From contig CALAFU010000144.1 of assembly GCA_937891325.1 (NCBI GenBank), positions 1-7,904 of the forward strand: a DNA stretch of 7,904 nt, read 5' to 3'. The notes beneath the pieces were generated by a model. It ran no database searches. It was not told where the DNA came from and saw only the letters and a program-made list of their open reading frames with translations. Within the stretch, counting starts at the first letter, position 1. Each line of letters opens with the position of its first letter. The position numbers and the translations under genes were made by a program. Origin of the DNA: an uncultured Candidatus Melainabacteria bacterium (lineage in GTDB: Bacteria > Cyanobacteriota > Vampirovibrionia > Gastranaerophilales > Gastranaerophilaceae). Shown here one piece after another: positions 1-5,661 of this stretch.

Positions 1-750
1 CTTGTGGTGAAAACGATAGTATGCAATAAGTTTTTCTTCAATCACTGCCGGATTTTCTTGCATTTGAATAGAGATAATTCCTTGCAAAACAAGCTCTTTA
101 AGTAAAATTTTGTCTCTTGTTTTTTGTTTTAAGTTACCTGCAATCGGTAAGAAAATAAGGTTCGCAAACCCTACACCATAAAGAGTTGCAACAAATGCGG
201 TTGCAATACCAACACCCACCATTTGCAAATTTTGGATATCTTGCATAACTTGAATTAAGCCAATTACAGCACCAACAACACCAAATGTAGGTGCATAACC
301 GCCAAGAGCTTCAAATACACGAGAAGAAATAATTTCTTCTTCTTCCTCATAAGCGATTTCAGCTGACAAAATGTCATAAACAAGTGTTGGATTATCAACA
401 TCAATTGCCAATTGCATGCCCCTTGCTAAAAACGGGTTTGAAACTTGGTTTAAAAATTCTTGAACTGCTAAAAGTCCATTTCTTCTTGAAAAATATGCAA
501 TTTGAATAATTTCTTCTAAAATTCTTTTTGAATCATCTTCAACCTTAAAAAACACTTCATTAACACTTTTAAAAGCTCTTTTCAAGGTTGTGAAATTAAA
601 GTTTAACAATGAAGCGCAAAAACTTCCGCCAATTACGATACAAAACGCAACGGGCTGAATAAGCATGCGAAGTGAGCCTCCGTCGAATTTTTCACTTGCA
701 AAAACAAGTATTATCCCAAAAGTTAGAGCAAAAATTGCTGTAAAATTCAT
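1..750 (-). CDS. motA: Flagellar motor stator protein MotA (3' end cut by window edge)
   Basis: This gene encodes the inner-membrane stator subunit that, with MotB, forms the ion channel driving flagellar rotation. The 250 visible residues are open to the window edge with no stop, so a short C-terminus is missing. Hydrophobic segments lie at about residues 3-18 and 31-50. A long cytoplasmic helical stretch (55-145) follows, then the conserved block 'GGYAPTFGVVGAVIGL' (150-165) and 'VGVGIATAFVATLYGVGFANLIFLP' split over 178-202. Pro154 and Pro202 fall where the two conserved MotA prolines are expected. The tail 'LVLQGIISIQ...ENPAVIEEKL' (220-241) is typical of the MotA/MotP type. The ATG at 750 has a strong AAAGGGG site 6 bases upstream. 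motB would be expected just beyond the left edge, which cannot be seen. The coupling ion (proton or sodium) cannot be told from this protein alone. A related TolQ/ExbB protein is less likely given the length and the MotA-specific blocks. Confidence 0.93.
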   Translation of the reverse strand, partial: MNFTAIFALTFGIILVFASEKFDGGSLRMLIQPVAFCIVIGGSFCASLLNFNFTTLKRAFKSVNEVFFKVEDDSKRILEEIIQIAYFSRRNGLLAVQEFLNQVSNPFLARGMQLAIDVDNPTLVYDILSAEIAYEEEEEIISSRVFEALGGYAPTFGVVGAVIGLIQVMQDIQNLQMVGVGIATAFVATLYGVGFANLIFLPIAGNLKQKTRDKILLKELVLQGIISIQMQENPAVIEEKLIAYYRFHHK

Positions 751-756
751 TGTATA

Positions 757-763
757 CCCCTTT
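757..763 (-). promoter_or_regulatory. Ribosome binding site of motA
   Basis: On the minus strand this reads AAAGGGG and ends 6 bases before the motA ATG. It is one of the best Shine-Dalgarno matches in the window and supports the start at 750. Confidence 0.8.
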
Positions 764-773
764 AAATACTTAC

Positions 774-802
774 ATTATGTCACATGTAAATTATTAGGGC
801 AA
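774..802 (-). promoter_or_regulatory. Putative motA promoter
   Basis: In the 71-base gap between the cyclo-ligase gene and motA, the minus strand carries TTGCCC (802-797), a 17-base spacer and CATAAT (779-774). That is 4/6 and 5/6 matches to the vegetative -35 and -10 boxes with ideal spacing. Transcription would begin near 767 and give a leader of about 17 bases that still contains the ribosome binding site. A 6-base inverted repeat, TTACAT (770-775) and ATGTAA (784-789), overlaps the -10 box and could be an operator or chance. A flagellar sigma-28 type promoter was not recognised. Confidence 0.5.
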
Positions 803-821
803 CTGCTTAATATTTATTATT

Positions 822-1331
822 CTAAACGATTATAACGATATCAACAGCTTTATCGTGCGCTTCAATAGGCAATTCTTCAATAAAAAGTTCTTTCGGCAAG
901 CATACGACTGTTTTTGCGTTAGTTTTTGTAATCAATCTATCATAAAAACCTTTGCCATAGCCTAAGCGGTAATTTTTAGAATCAATCATTAAGGCTGGAA
1001 CTATCATCAAATCGATTGATTTCGGTGCAACGGGGTGAGTTTTTGGCTCTTTTACCCCAAATTGCTTAACTTCAAGTTTATCGCCTTTTTTGTAAGGGCA
1101 AACATTCAAGTTAAGTCCTGTCATTCTCGGTAAAAAGAAGTTTTTCTCCTCGTCTAAAAGCTCAAGTAAGTTAATTTCATCTTTTAGTGGATAAAAAATC
1201 ATTACGTTTTGAGCGTTTTTAAATTCCTCTAAAGCTCTTATTTCTTCACAAATTTTATGGCTGATAGCTTTTATATCCAAGTTTTTGCGAAGTTCTTTAG
1301 CTGTTTTTCGTAATTCAGTCTTTTTTTGCAT
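822..1331 (-). CDS. 5-formyltetrahydrofolate cyclo-ligase (MTHFS)
   Basis: This is a cytoplasmic folate enzyme that uses ATP to convert 5-formyltetrahydrofolate to 5,10-methenyltetrahydrofolate, rescuing a dead-end folate that inhibits one-carbon enzymes. The family signature is clear: an N-terminal basic helix (KTELRKTAKELRKNL, 4-18), the strand 'VMIFYPLKDEIN' (43-54), 'FFLPRM' (65-70), 'FGVKEP' (91-96), 'IDLMIVPALMID' (106-117) and the diagnostic 'YRLGYGKGFYDR' (121-132) nucleotide/folate-binding loop. It ends with 'LPIEAHDKAVD' (154-164). At 169 residues it is slightly shorter than the usual 180-200. It starts 9 bases after the radical SAM gene stops, with only a weak AGG before the ATG, so it is probably translated from the same transcript. 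It corresponds to E. coli YgfA (Fau) and B. subtilis YqgN. Confidence 0.95.
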   Translation of the reverse strand: MQKKTELRKTAKELRKNLDIKAISHKICEEIRALEEFKNAQNVMIFYPLKDEINLLELLDEEKNFFLPRMTGLNLNVCPYKKGDKLEVKQFGVKEPKTHPVAPKSIDLMIVPALMIDSKNYRLGYGKGFYDRLITKTNAKTVVCLPKELFIEELPIEAHDKAVDIVIIV

Positions 1332-1340
1332 AATTTGAGC

Positions 1341-2612
1341 CTAAAGAGTTTTAATAAAATCAACAATTTCTTTAACTGAGGTTGAATCTTTAACGACATA
1401 AAAATCTTTTCCTGTTTGCAACTTTACATAAGTTAGATTTTTACCGTCCAAGAAGGTTTCTGTAAAAGGTTTTAGCATAATTGACGGAATAATTGTAATA
1501 TCTGACTTTACATCTTTTATAGCATTAATCAAATCGTCAGAAGTAATTAAGCCTGCAACTGTAATGTTTTGTCCCCAATAAGTTGATTTTACAGGAATAC
1601 ATTTACAAGTTAAACCTTTGACATGCTTATTCAATTCATCTGCAACAAAACTTATAGCCCTTTGGGCAGCGTAGGAAGTTGCAAAAGTTATGCATGTTTC
1701 CTTTTTAACTTTTTTAGGTAACTTGAAGGTTTTAAATTCGTCAATTAAAAGTCTTAAAGAACCAACACCGTCGCTTAATTGAGAGAAATTACCGTAATAT
1801 TCAGCTGGCGGAATGTCTTTTCCTGCAAGTAAAAAGAACTCATCTGAACAGCAAACACCTTTATATTTTGAAGATATTTGCAAAGTTTCTTCTGCGACTT
1901 TTTTATCAACTTGAGTTAAAACATTATCTTTTCTAAATTGAGTTATACCAACGGGAACAATTGCAACTGAAAGAACAGATTTTCCTAATGATTTTAAATC
2001 TTTTAGGGTTCTTTCTAATTCAGCGCCATCGTTATACCCAGGACACAAAACAATTTGGCAATGGAATGGAATATCTTGTTTTTTAAGCCATTTCAAGTTC
2101 TCCATAATTTTGCCAGCGTTAGGATTTCTAAGCATTTTTACGCGTAATTCTGGATTTGTCGTATGTACAGAAACATACAAAGGTCCTAAGTGCATTCTTG
2201 CAATTCTGTTTTTATCTTCCTCTTTCAAGTTTGTCAGAGTAACATAAGTTCCTTGTAAATAAGATAATCTATAATCATCGTCTTTGATATAAAGAGTATC
2301 GCGCAAGCCCTTTGGTTGTTGGTCCACGAAACAAAATAGACAATGATTTAAACAAGGTTTAATTTTGTCAAAAACTGCCGCTTCAAAGATTATGCCTAAA
2401 GGTTCGTCAAACTCTTTTTCAATTTCGATATCTTCTAATTCGCCATTTTTCTTTTTGATAGAAAGAGTTAAGAATTCAGTTTTACAATAAAAATTATAGT
2501 CGATCAAATCTTGCAACTTGCAATCATCAATTGCAAGAATTTCATCACCAGATTCAATTTCTATTTCATCAGCAATAGAGCCTAATTCAACATCACTAAC
2601 TATTGCGGGCAT
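1341..2612 (-). CDS. PDZ-radical SAM-DUF512 family protein (putative FeS oxidoreductase)
   Basis: This is a three-domain protein of unknown reaction. It has an N-terminal PDZ-like segment ('VSDVELGSIADEIEIESGDEILAIDD', about 5-30), then a radical SAM-like core with the cluster motif C-x3-C-x2-C at Cys87, Cys91 and Cys94 inside 'CLNHCLFCFVDQQPKG'. The family-specific 'KDDDYRLSYLQGTYVTLTNL' (110-129) and 'YVSVHTTNPELRVKMLRN' (146-163) follow, and a DUF512 C-terminal region is recognised by 'ITVAGLITSDDL' (350-361). The family is widespread in Cyanobacteria and Clostridia. The 'DQQP' wording after the cysteines recalls the cyanobacterial group. The longer reading frame opens with TTG at 2633, but the ATG at 2612 has GGAG exactly 7 bases upstream and gives the usual short N-terminus before the PDZ segment, so I place the start there (423 residues). 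It overlaps padR by 17 bases and sits 9 bases before the cyclo-ligase gene. Confidence 0.92.
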   Translation of the reverse strand: MPAIVSDVELGSIADEIEIESGDEILAIDDCKLQDLIDYNFYCKTEFLTLSIKKKNGELEDIEIEKEFDEPLGIIFEAAVFDKIKPCLNHCLFCFVDQQPKGLRDTLYIKDDDYRLSYLQGTYVTLTNLKEEDKNRIARMHLGPLYVSVHTTNPELRVKMLRNPNAGKIMENLKWLKKQDIPFHCQIVLCPGYNDGAELERTLKDLKSLGKSVLSVAIVPVGITQFRKDNVLTQVDKKVAEETLQISSKYKGVCCSDEFFLLAGKDIPPAEYYGNFSQLSDGVGSLRLLIDEFKTFKLPKKVKKETCITFATSYAAQRAISFVADELNKHVKGLTCKCIPVKSTYWGQNITVAGLITSDDLINAIKDVKSDITIIPSIMLKPFTETFLDGKNLTYVKLQTGKDFYVVKDSTSVKEIVDFIKTL

Positions 2613-3120
2613 TCTCTTTCTCCAAAGTTTCAATTAAAGTTACAAAGTTTTGATATTCGCACAAAGCGTTATCTAAAACTACTCTTTGATAGAACGAAAG
2701 ATGTGTATACTCATCATTCAAAATATTCTCGGCTGAAAACTTATGTTCTAAAGCTCTTGTCTTAATGCGTAACAATAAAGCACTAGCTTCTTCATCAGAA
2801 AGAAAACTTGCGCAAGAAATTTTAATTCTTGCATTAGAAAAAAATTGTAATGGATTTTCGGACAAATCATCTAAAATTAAGCGTTTTAACTCTTCATTAC
2901 CTTCGTTTGTAATTGAATAAAAGCCTGATTGCTTGCCACCTTCTGACATTGCTCTACGAGAGCGAATAAATTCAGAGGCTTCCAATCTTTTTAGTGCGGG
3001 TTTTATTGCGCCAAAACTAGGTTTTGTGTAAGCACCAAAAACACTTGATATTGCCTTTTGAATACCATACATCGTTAATTCACGCTTTGTCAAAACAAAT
3101 AAAATAATTAGTTCTATCAT
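2596..3120 (-). CDS. PadR-family transcriptional regulator
   Basis: This is a DNA-binding repressor-type protein of 174 residues. The N-terminal winged helix covers about residues 1-80. It has the PadR opening 'IELIILFVLTKRELTMYGIQKAI' (2-24), a recognition-helix region 'SFGAIKPALKRLEASEFIRSRR' (35-56), and the wing and following helix 'GGKQSGFYSITNEGNEELKRL' (61-81). The C-terminal half (about 90-170) is helical, like the Vir-type PadR C-terminal domain used for dimerisation. The effector and target are unknown. The start at 3120 is preceded in frame by a stop four codons upstream and has no clear Shine-Dalgarno sequence, so translation may be weak or from a very short leader. The gene heads the minus-strand cluster, overlaps the radical SAM gene by 17 bases, and is divergent from uppS across an 88-base spacer where an autoregulatory site would be expected. 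No clear operator was found there. Confidence 0.9.
   Translation of the reverse strand: MIELIILFVLTKRELTMYGIQKAISSVFGAYTKPSFGAIKPALKRLEASEFIRSRRAMSEGGKQSGFYSITNEGNEELKRLILDDLSENPLQFFSNARIKISCASFLSDEEASALLLRIKTRALEHKFSAENILNDEYTHLSFYQRVVLDNALCEYQNFVTLIETLEKENARNS
2620..2623 (-). promoter_or_regulatory. Ribosome binding site that fixes the radical SAM start at 2612
   Basis: The minus strand reads GGAG, with 7 bases to the ATG at 2612. The site lies inside the last codons of padR, so translation of the two genes is probably coupled. The upstream TTG at 2633 has no comparable site. Confidence 0.75.
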
Positions 3121-3140
3121 ACTTTTATCTTAGCATAAAC

Positions 3141-3169
3141 TTGTAGAAAATTAATGTTTAGATTAGAAT
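3141..3169 (+). promoter_or_regulatory. Putative promoter of the uppS-rdgB operon
   Basis: TTGTAG (3141-3146), a 17-base spacer and TAGAAT (3164-3169) give 3/6 and 5/6 matches to the vegetative boxes with ideal spacing. Transcription would start near 3176, leaving a leader of about 33 bases before the uppS ATG. The site lies in the divergent padR/uppS spacer, so PadR could in principle act on it. Confidence 0.5.
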
Positions 3170-3208
3170 AATGAAGTATTTATTTAGATTTTAAGAATAG
3201 CAGATTTT

Positions 3209-3943
3209 ATGGAAAACTTAGCAGAAATTACAGAAGAACAAATTAAAGATATAGTTAAAGAGACAAACTTACAACACATTGCGATAATTATGGACGGAAA
3301 CCGTCGCTGGGCAAAAGAAAAAGGATTGCCTTCTGCAATGGGTCATAAAAAAGGCGTTGATGCTTTAAAAACAACACTTAGAGCGTGTGATGATTTTGGC
3401 ATTAAATATTTAACTGTTTATGCATTTTCAACTGAAAATTGGAACAGAAAAAAAGAAGAAGTTGATTTCTTAATGGATTTGTTTGGACAAACTCTAAAAA
3501 AAGAAACAAAAGAAATGCACGAAAAAAATGTTGTAATCGAATTTATTGGCGACTTAACAAAATTGAGTGCAAATTTACAAAAAATCTTGAACGACTCAAG
3601 AGAACTTACTAAAAACAACACAGGCGTTCATTTACAAATCGCCTTCAACTACGGTTCTCGTTTAGAAATTGTTCAAGCAGTTCAAAATATTATTAACAAA
3701 GGTATTAAGGCTGAAGATGTAAATGAAGAACTTATCTCGTCAGAACTTTACACAGCTGGCGCTCCTGACCCTGATTTGTTAATCAGAACCGGTGGAGAAA
3801 TGAGAATTTCTAACTATCTTTTATGGCAAATCGCTTATTCAGAATTTTATGTAACTCAACAATTCTGGCCGGAATTTGATAAAAAATCGCTAGAAGAAGC
3901 CGTTTTAGAATTTAAAAGAAGACAAAGAAGGTTTGGAGTATAG
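3209..3943 (+). CDS. uppS: Isoprenyl transferase / undecaprenyl diphosphate synthase
   Basis: This is a cis-prenyltransferase that adds isopentenyl diphosphate units to farnesyl diphosphate to make undecaprenyl diphosphate, the lipid carrier for peptidoglycan and surface polysaccharides. At 244 residues it has the usual family length. Conserved blocks are all present: 'HIAIIMDGNRRWAKEKG' (23-39) with the catalytic/magnesium Asp29, 'GHKKGVDAL' (45-53), 'YLTVYAFSTENWNR' (67-80), 'FNYGSRLEIV' (146-155), and 'DPDLLIRTGGEMRISNYLLW' (187-206) followed by 'QIAYSEFY'. The last block holds the arginines and serine that bind the diphosphates. The roughly 20-residue leader before the first block is common. 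The ribosome binding site is weak (AAGAATAG region). rdgB follows after 2 bases, so the two are co-transcribed. Confidence 0.98.
   Translation: MENLAEITEEQIKDIVKETNLQHIAIIMDGNRRWAKEKGLPSAMGHKKGVDALKTTLRACDDFGIKYLTVYAFSTENWNRKKEEVDFLMDLFGQTLKKETKEMHEKNVVIEFIGDLTKLSANLQKILNDSRELTKNNTGVHLQIAFNYGSRLEIVQAVQNIINKGIKAEDVNEELISSELYTAGAPDPDLLIRTGGEMRISNYLLWQIAYSEFYVTQQFWPEFDKKSLEEAVLEFKRRQRRFGV
3935..3938 (+). promoter_or_regulatory. Ribosome binding site of rdgB inside the uppS 3' end
   Basis: GGAG lies in the last codons of uppS, 7 bases before the rdgB ATG at 3946. With only 2 bases between stop and start, this implies coupled translation. Confidence 0.7.
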
Positions 3944-3945
3944 CA

Positions 3946-4524
3946 ATGAAAATCGTTTTTGCAACCTCAAATCCGCATAAACTACACGAACTTAACGAAA
4001 TTTGCGCAGGTTCGGGCATTGAGTTTGTATTACCAAACGAAGGTTTTGCCCCTGTTGAAAACGGTTCAACATTTGAAGAAAACTCTTTAATCAAGGCAAA
4101 AGAAGCATACAGAGTTTCAAAGACTTATTGTCTTGCTGATGATTCCGGACTTTGTGTTGATGCTTTAAACGGCGCGCCAGGGTTATATTCTGCAAGATAT
4201 GCAGGAACTCAAGACGAAAAGATTGAAAAACTTTTAGTCGAACTAAAAGGAGTTGAAAATCGAAGTGCAAAATTTGTTTGTTGCGTAACACTTCTTGACG
4301 ACAAAGGTGAAATGATTTTTCAAACAGTTGGAGAATGTCATGGTTCAATAGTAAAAGAGCGAAAAGGGGTTAACGGCTTTGGTTACGACCCAATATTTAA
4401 AGCTGATAATTACGATTGCACAATCGCTGAATTGAGCGAGGAAGAAAAAAACAAAATTTCTCATAGAGGAAATGCGTTAAAGAAATTTTTGGAATTTATG
4501 CACAAAAATTTTAATATTACGTAA
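3946..4524 (+). CDS. rdgB: XTP/dITP diphosphatase (RdgB/HAM1 family)
   Basis: This is a cytoplasmic house-cleaning enzyme that hydrolyses dITP, ITP and XTP to the monophosphate and pyrophosphate, keeping deaminated purines out of DNA and RNA. The 192-residue length is standard. Motifs in order are 'ATSNPHKLHEL' (6-16), where the nucleotide triphosphate is bound; 'ENGSTFEENSLIKA' (38-51) with metal-site Glu residues; 'ADDSGLCVDALNGAPGLYSA' (64-83) with the Asp65-Asp66 pair; 'RYAG' (84-87); 'GFGYDPIF' (144-151) for base recognition; and 'AELSEEEKNKISHRGNAL' (161-178). All key residues appear intact. It sits directly after uppS and 72 bases before prs, placing nucleotide-pool cleansing beside nucleotide precursor synthesis. 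Confidence 0.97.
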   Translation: MKIVFATSNPHKLHELNEICAGSGIEFVLPNEGFAPVENGSTFEENSLIKAKEAYRVSKTYCLADDSGLCVDALNGAPGLYSARYAGTQDEKIEKLLVELKGVENRSAKFVCCVTLLDDKGEMIFQTVGECHGSIVKERKGVNGFGYDPIFKADNYDCTIAELSEEEKNKISHRGNALKKFLEFMHKNFNIT

Positions 4525-4553
4525 AAACAAATGATTAAAAAATTTGTTGATTA

Positions 4554-4559
4554 TATAAT
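4554..4559 (+). promoter_or_regulatory. Possible -10 box of a prs promoter
   Basis: A perfect TATAAT lies in the 72-base rdgB-prs gap, 37 bases before the prs ATG, but no good -35 box is found 16-18 bases upstream. It is part of an AT-rich near-palindrome (4554-4568, 7-base arms around one base). prs may have its own promoter or simply be read from uppS. In such AT-rich DNA a match like this can occur by chance. Confidence 0.3.
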
Positions 4560-4580
4560 TAAATTATAAATATCATTTTG

Positions 4581-4586
4581 AAAGGA
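4581..4586 (+). promoter_or_regulatory. Ribosome binding site of prs
   Basis: AAAGGA lies 10 bases before the ATG at 4597. It supports this start and therefore the N-terminal extension of the protein. Confidence 0.65.
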
Positions 4587-4596
4587 TAAAAATCTT

Positions 4597-5607
4597 ATGA
4601 TTAGCAACGAAGTATACGAAAAGTTAGAACGTGTGATTAACCCAACACACGACATCAAGTTATTTTCAGGACGTTCAAACCCTAAACTTGCGCAAGAAAT
4701 TGCAGAAGCTCTAGGCACAAGCGTTGGACCAATGATTATTAAAGATTTTGCAGACGGCGAAATCTATGTTCAAGTAAAAGACAGTGTTCGTGGTGATGAT
4801 GTTTTCATCGTTCAACCATTATGCAAACCTGTTAACCAAAATTTAATGGAATTGTTAATCATAATTGACGCGTTCAAACGCGCTAGCGCAAAAACAATTA
4901 CAGCAGTAATTCCTTACTACGGTTACGCTAGACAAGATAGAAAAACTTCAGGTCGTGAAGCAATTACAGCAAAATTAGTTGCAGACTTACTTACAACAGC
5001 AGGTTGTACAAGAGTTTTAGCTGTTGACTTACACTCTGGTCAAATTCAAGGTTTCTTTAACATTCTTGTAGACCATATTTTTGCAACTTCAATTCTTGTA
5101 AAATACATCAAAGGCTTAAACTTAGATATGGACGAATGTGTTGCAGTAAGCCCTGATACAGGCGGTGTTCAAAGAACAAGACACTTCGCAAAAGACCTTG
5201 GCTGTCCTCTTGCAATTATTGATAAACGTCGTGACAAACACAACGAAGCTATTGCAAACTGCGTTATCGGTGACGTTAAAGGCAAAAACTGCTTAATGTT
5301 TGACGATATTATTGATACAGCTGGTTCAATCACAGAAGCTGCTAAACTTCTTAAAAAAGAAGGCGCTAAAGATATTTACGTTTGCGCAATCCACCCTGTA
5401 TTCTCAGGTCCTGCAGTTCAACGTTTGACAGATGCTCCAATTAAAGAAGTTATCGTTACAAACACAATTCCTCTAGATACAGAAAAATTACCAGAAAAAA
5501 TTAAACAACTTTCTGTTGCAAACCTTCTAGGTCAAGCAATTTCTCGTATTCACGATGATGAATCAATCAGTTCTTTATTCGGTTTCGAAAAAGAAATGAA
5601 GGTATAA
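4597..5607 (+). CDS. prs: Ribose-phosphate pyrophosphokinase (PRPP synthetase, class I)
   Basis: This enzyme makes 5-phosphoribosyl-1-pyrophosphate from ribose-5-phosphate and ATP, the precursor of purines, pyrimidines, NAD, histidine and tryptophan. Both PRT-fold halves are present. The first has 'KLFSGRSNPKLAQEIAEALG' (21-40), 'FADGEIYVQ' (51-59) and the flexible loop 'YYGYARQDRKTSGRE' (107-121). Next come 'VDLHSGQIQGFF' (143-154) with the metal-site His145, 'VSPDTGG' (184-190) and 'IIDKRRDKHN' (207-216) with catalytic Lys/Arg residues. The ribose-5-phosphate loop is 'FDDIIDTAGS' (235-244), and 'HPVFSGPA' (266-273) follows. At 336 residues it is about 20 longer than many bacterial enzymes, because roughly 20 residues precede the 'KLFSG' strand. 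This extension and the ending 'SVANLLGQAISRIHDDESISSLF' split over 306-328 resemble cyanobacterial Prs. It is the last gene of the plus-strand group, followed at once by a strong terminator. Confidence 0.99.
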   Translation: MISNEVYEKLERVINPTHDIKLFSGRSNPKLAQEIAEALGTSVGPMIIKDFADGEIYVQVKDSVRGDDVFIVQPLCKPVNQNLMELLIIIDAFKRASAKTITAVIPYYGYARQDRKTSGREAITAKLVADLLTTAGCTRVLAVDLHSGQIQGFFNILVDHIFATSILVKYIKGLNLDMDECVAVSPDTGGVQRTRHFAKDLGCPLAIIDKRRDKHNEAIANCVIGDVKGKNCLMFDDIIDTAGSITEAAKLLKKEGAKDIYVCAIHPVFSGPAVQRLTDAPIKEVIVTNTIPLDTEKLPEKIKQLSVANLLGQAISRIHDDESISSLFGFEKEMKV

Positions 5608-5614
5608 AAAATAT

Positions 5615-5656
5615 AAAAAAAGCGGCGCGGTGTTTTCAACACCGCGCCGCTTTTTT
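5615..5656. terminator. Bidirectional rho-independent terminator between prs and the hydrolase gene
   Basis: A perfect 13-base-pair GC-rich stem (5622-5634 with 5638-5650) closes a 3-base TTC loop. It is flanked by seven A on the left (5615-5621) and six T on the right (5651-5656), which can extend the stem. It begins 7 bases after the prs stop and ends 5 bases before the stop of the convergent hydrolase gene, so it should end transcription from both sides. The GC-rich arms stand out sharply from the AT-rich surroundings. Confidence 0.96.
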
Positions 5657-5661
5657 ATTGA

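Noticed and set aside
3418..3621. 67-codon minus-strand frame opposite uppS
   Set aside because: It is a shadow of a fully conserved uppS gene; the Phe/Ser-rich translation is typical of antisense to Lys/Glu-rich coding sequence.
4091..4348. 85-codon open frame on the minus strand inside rdgB
   Set aside because: rdgB has all its motifs intact across this stretch; the antisense frame shows no recognisable protein.
4554..4568. AT-rich near-palindrome before prs as a defined operator
   Set aside because: Seven A/T-only pairs around one base are expected often in such AT-rich intergenic DNA; kept only as context for the possible -10 box.
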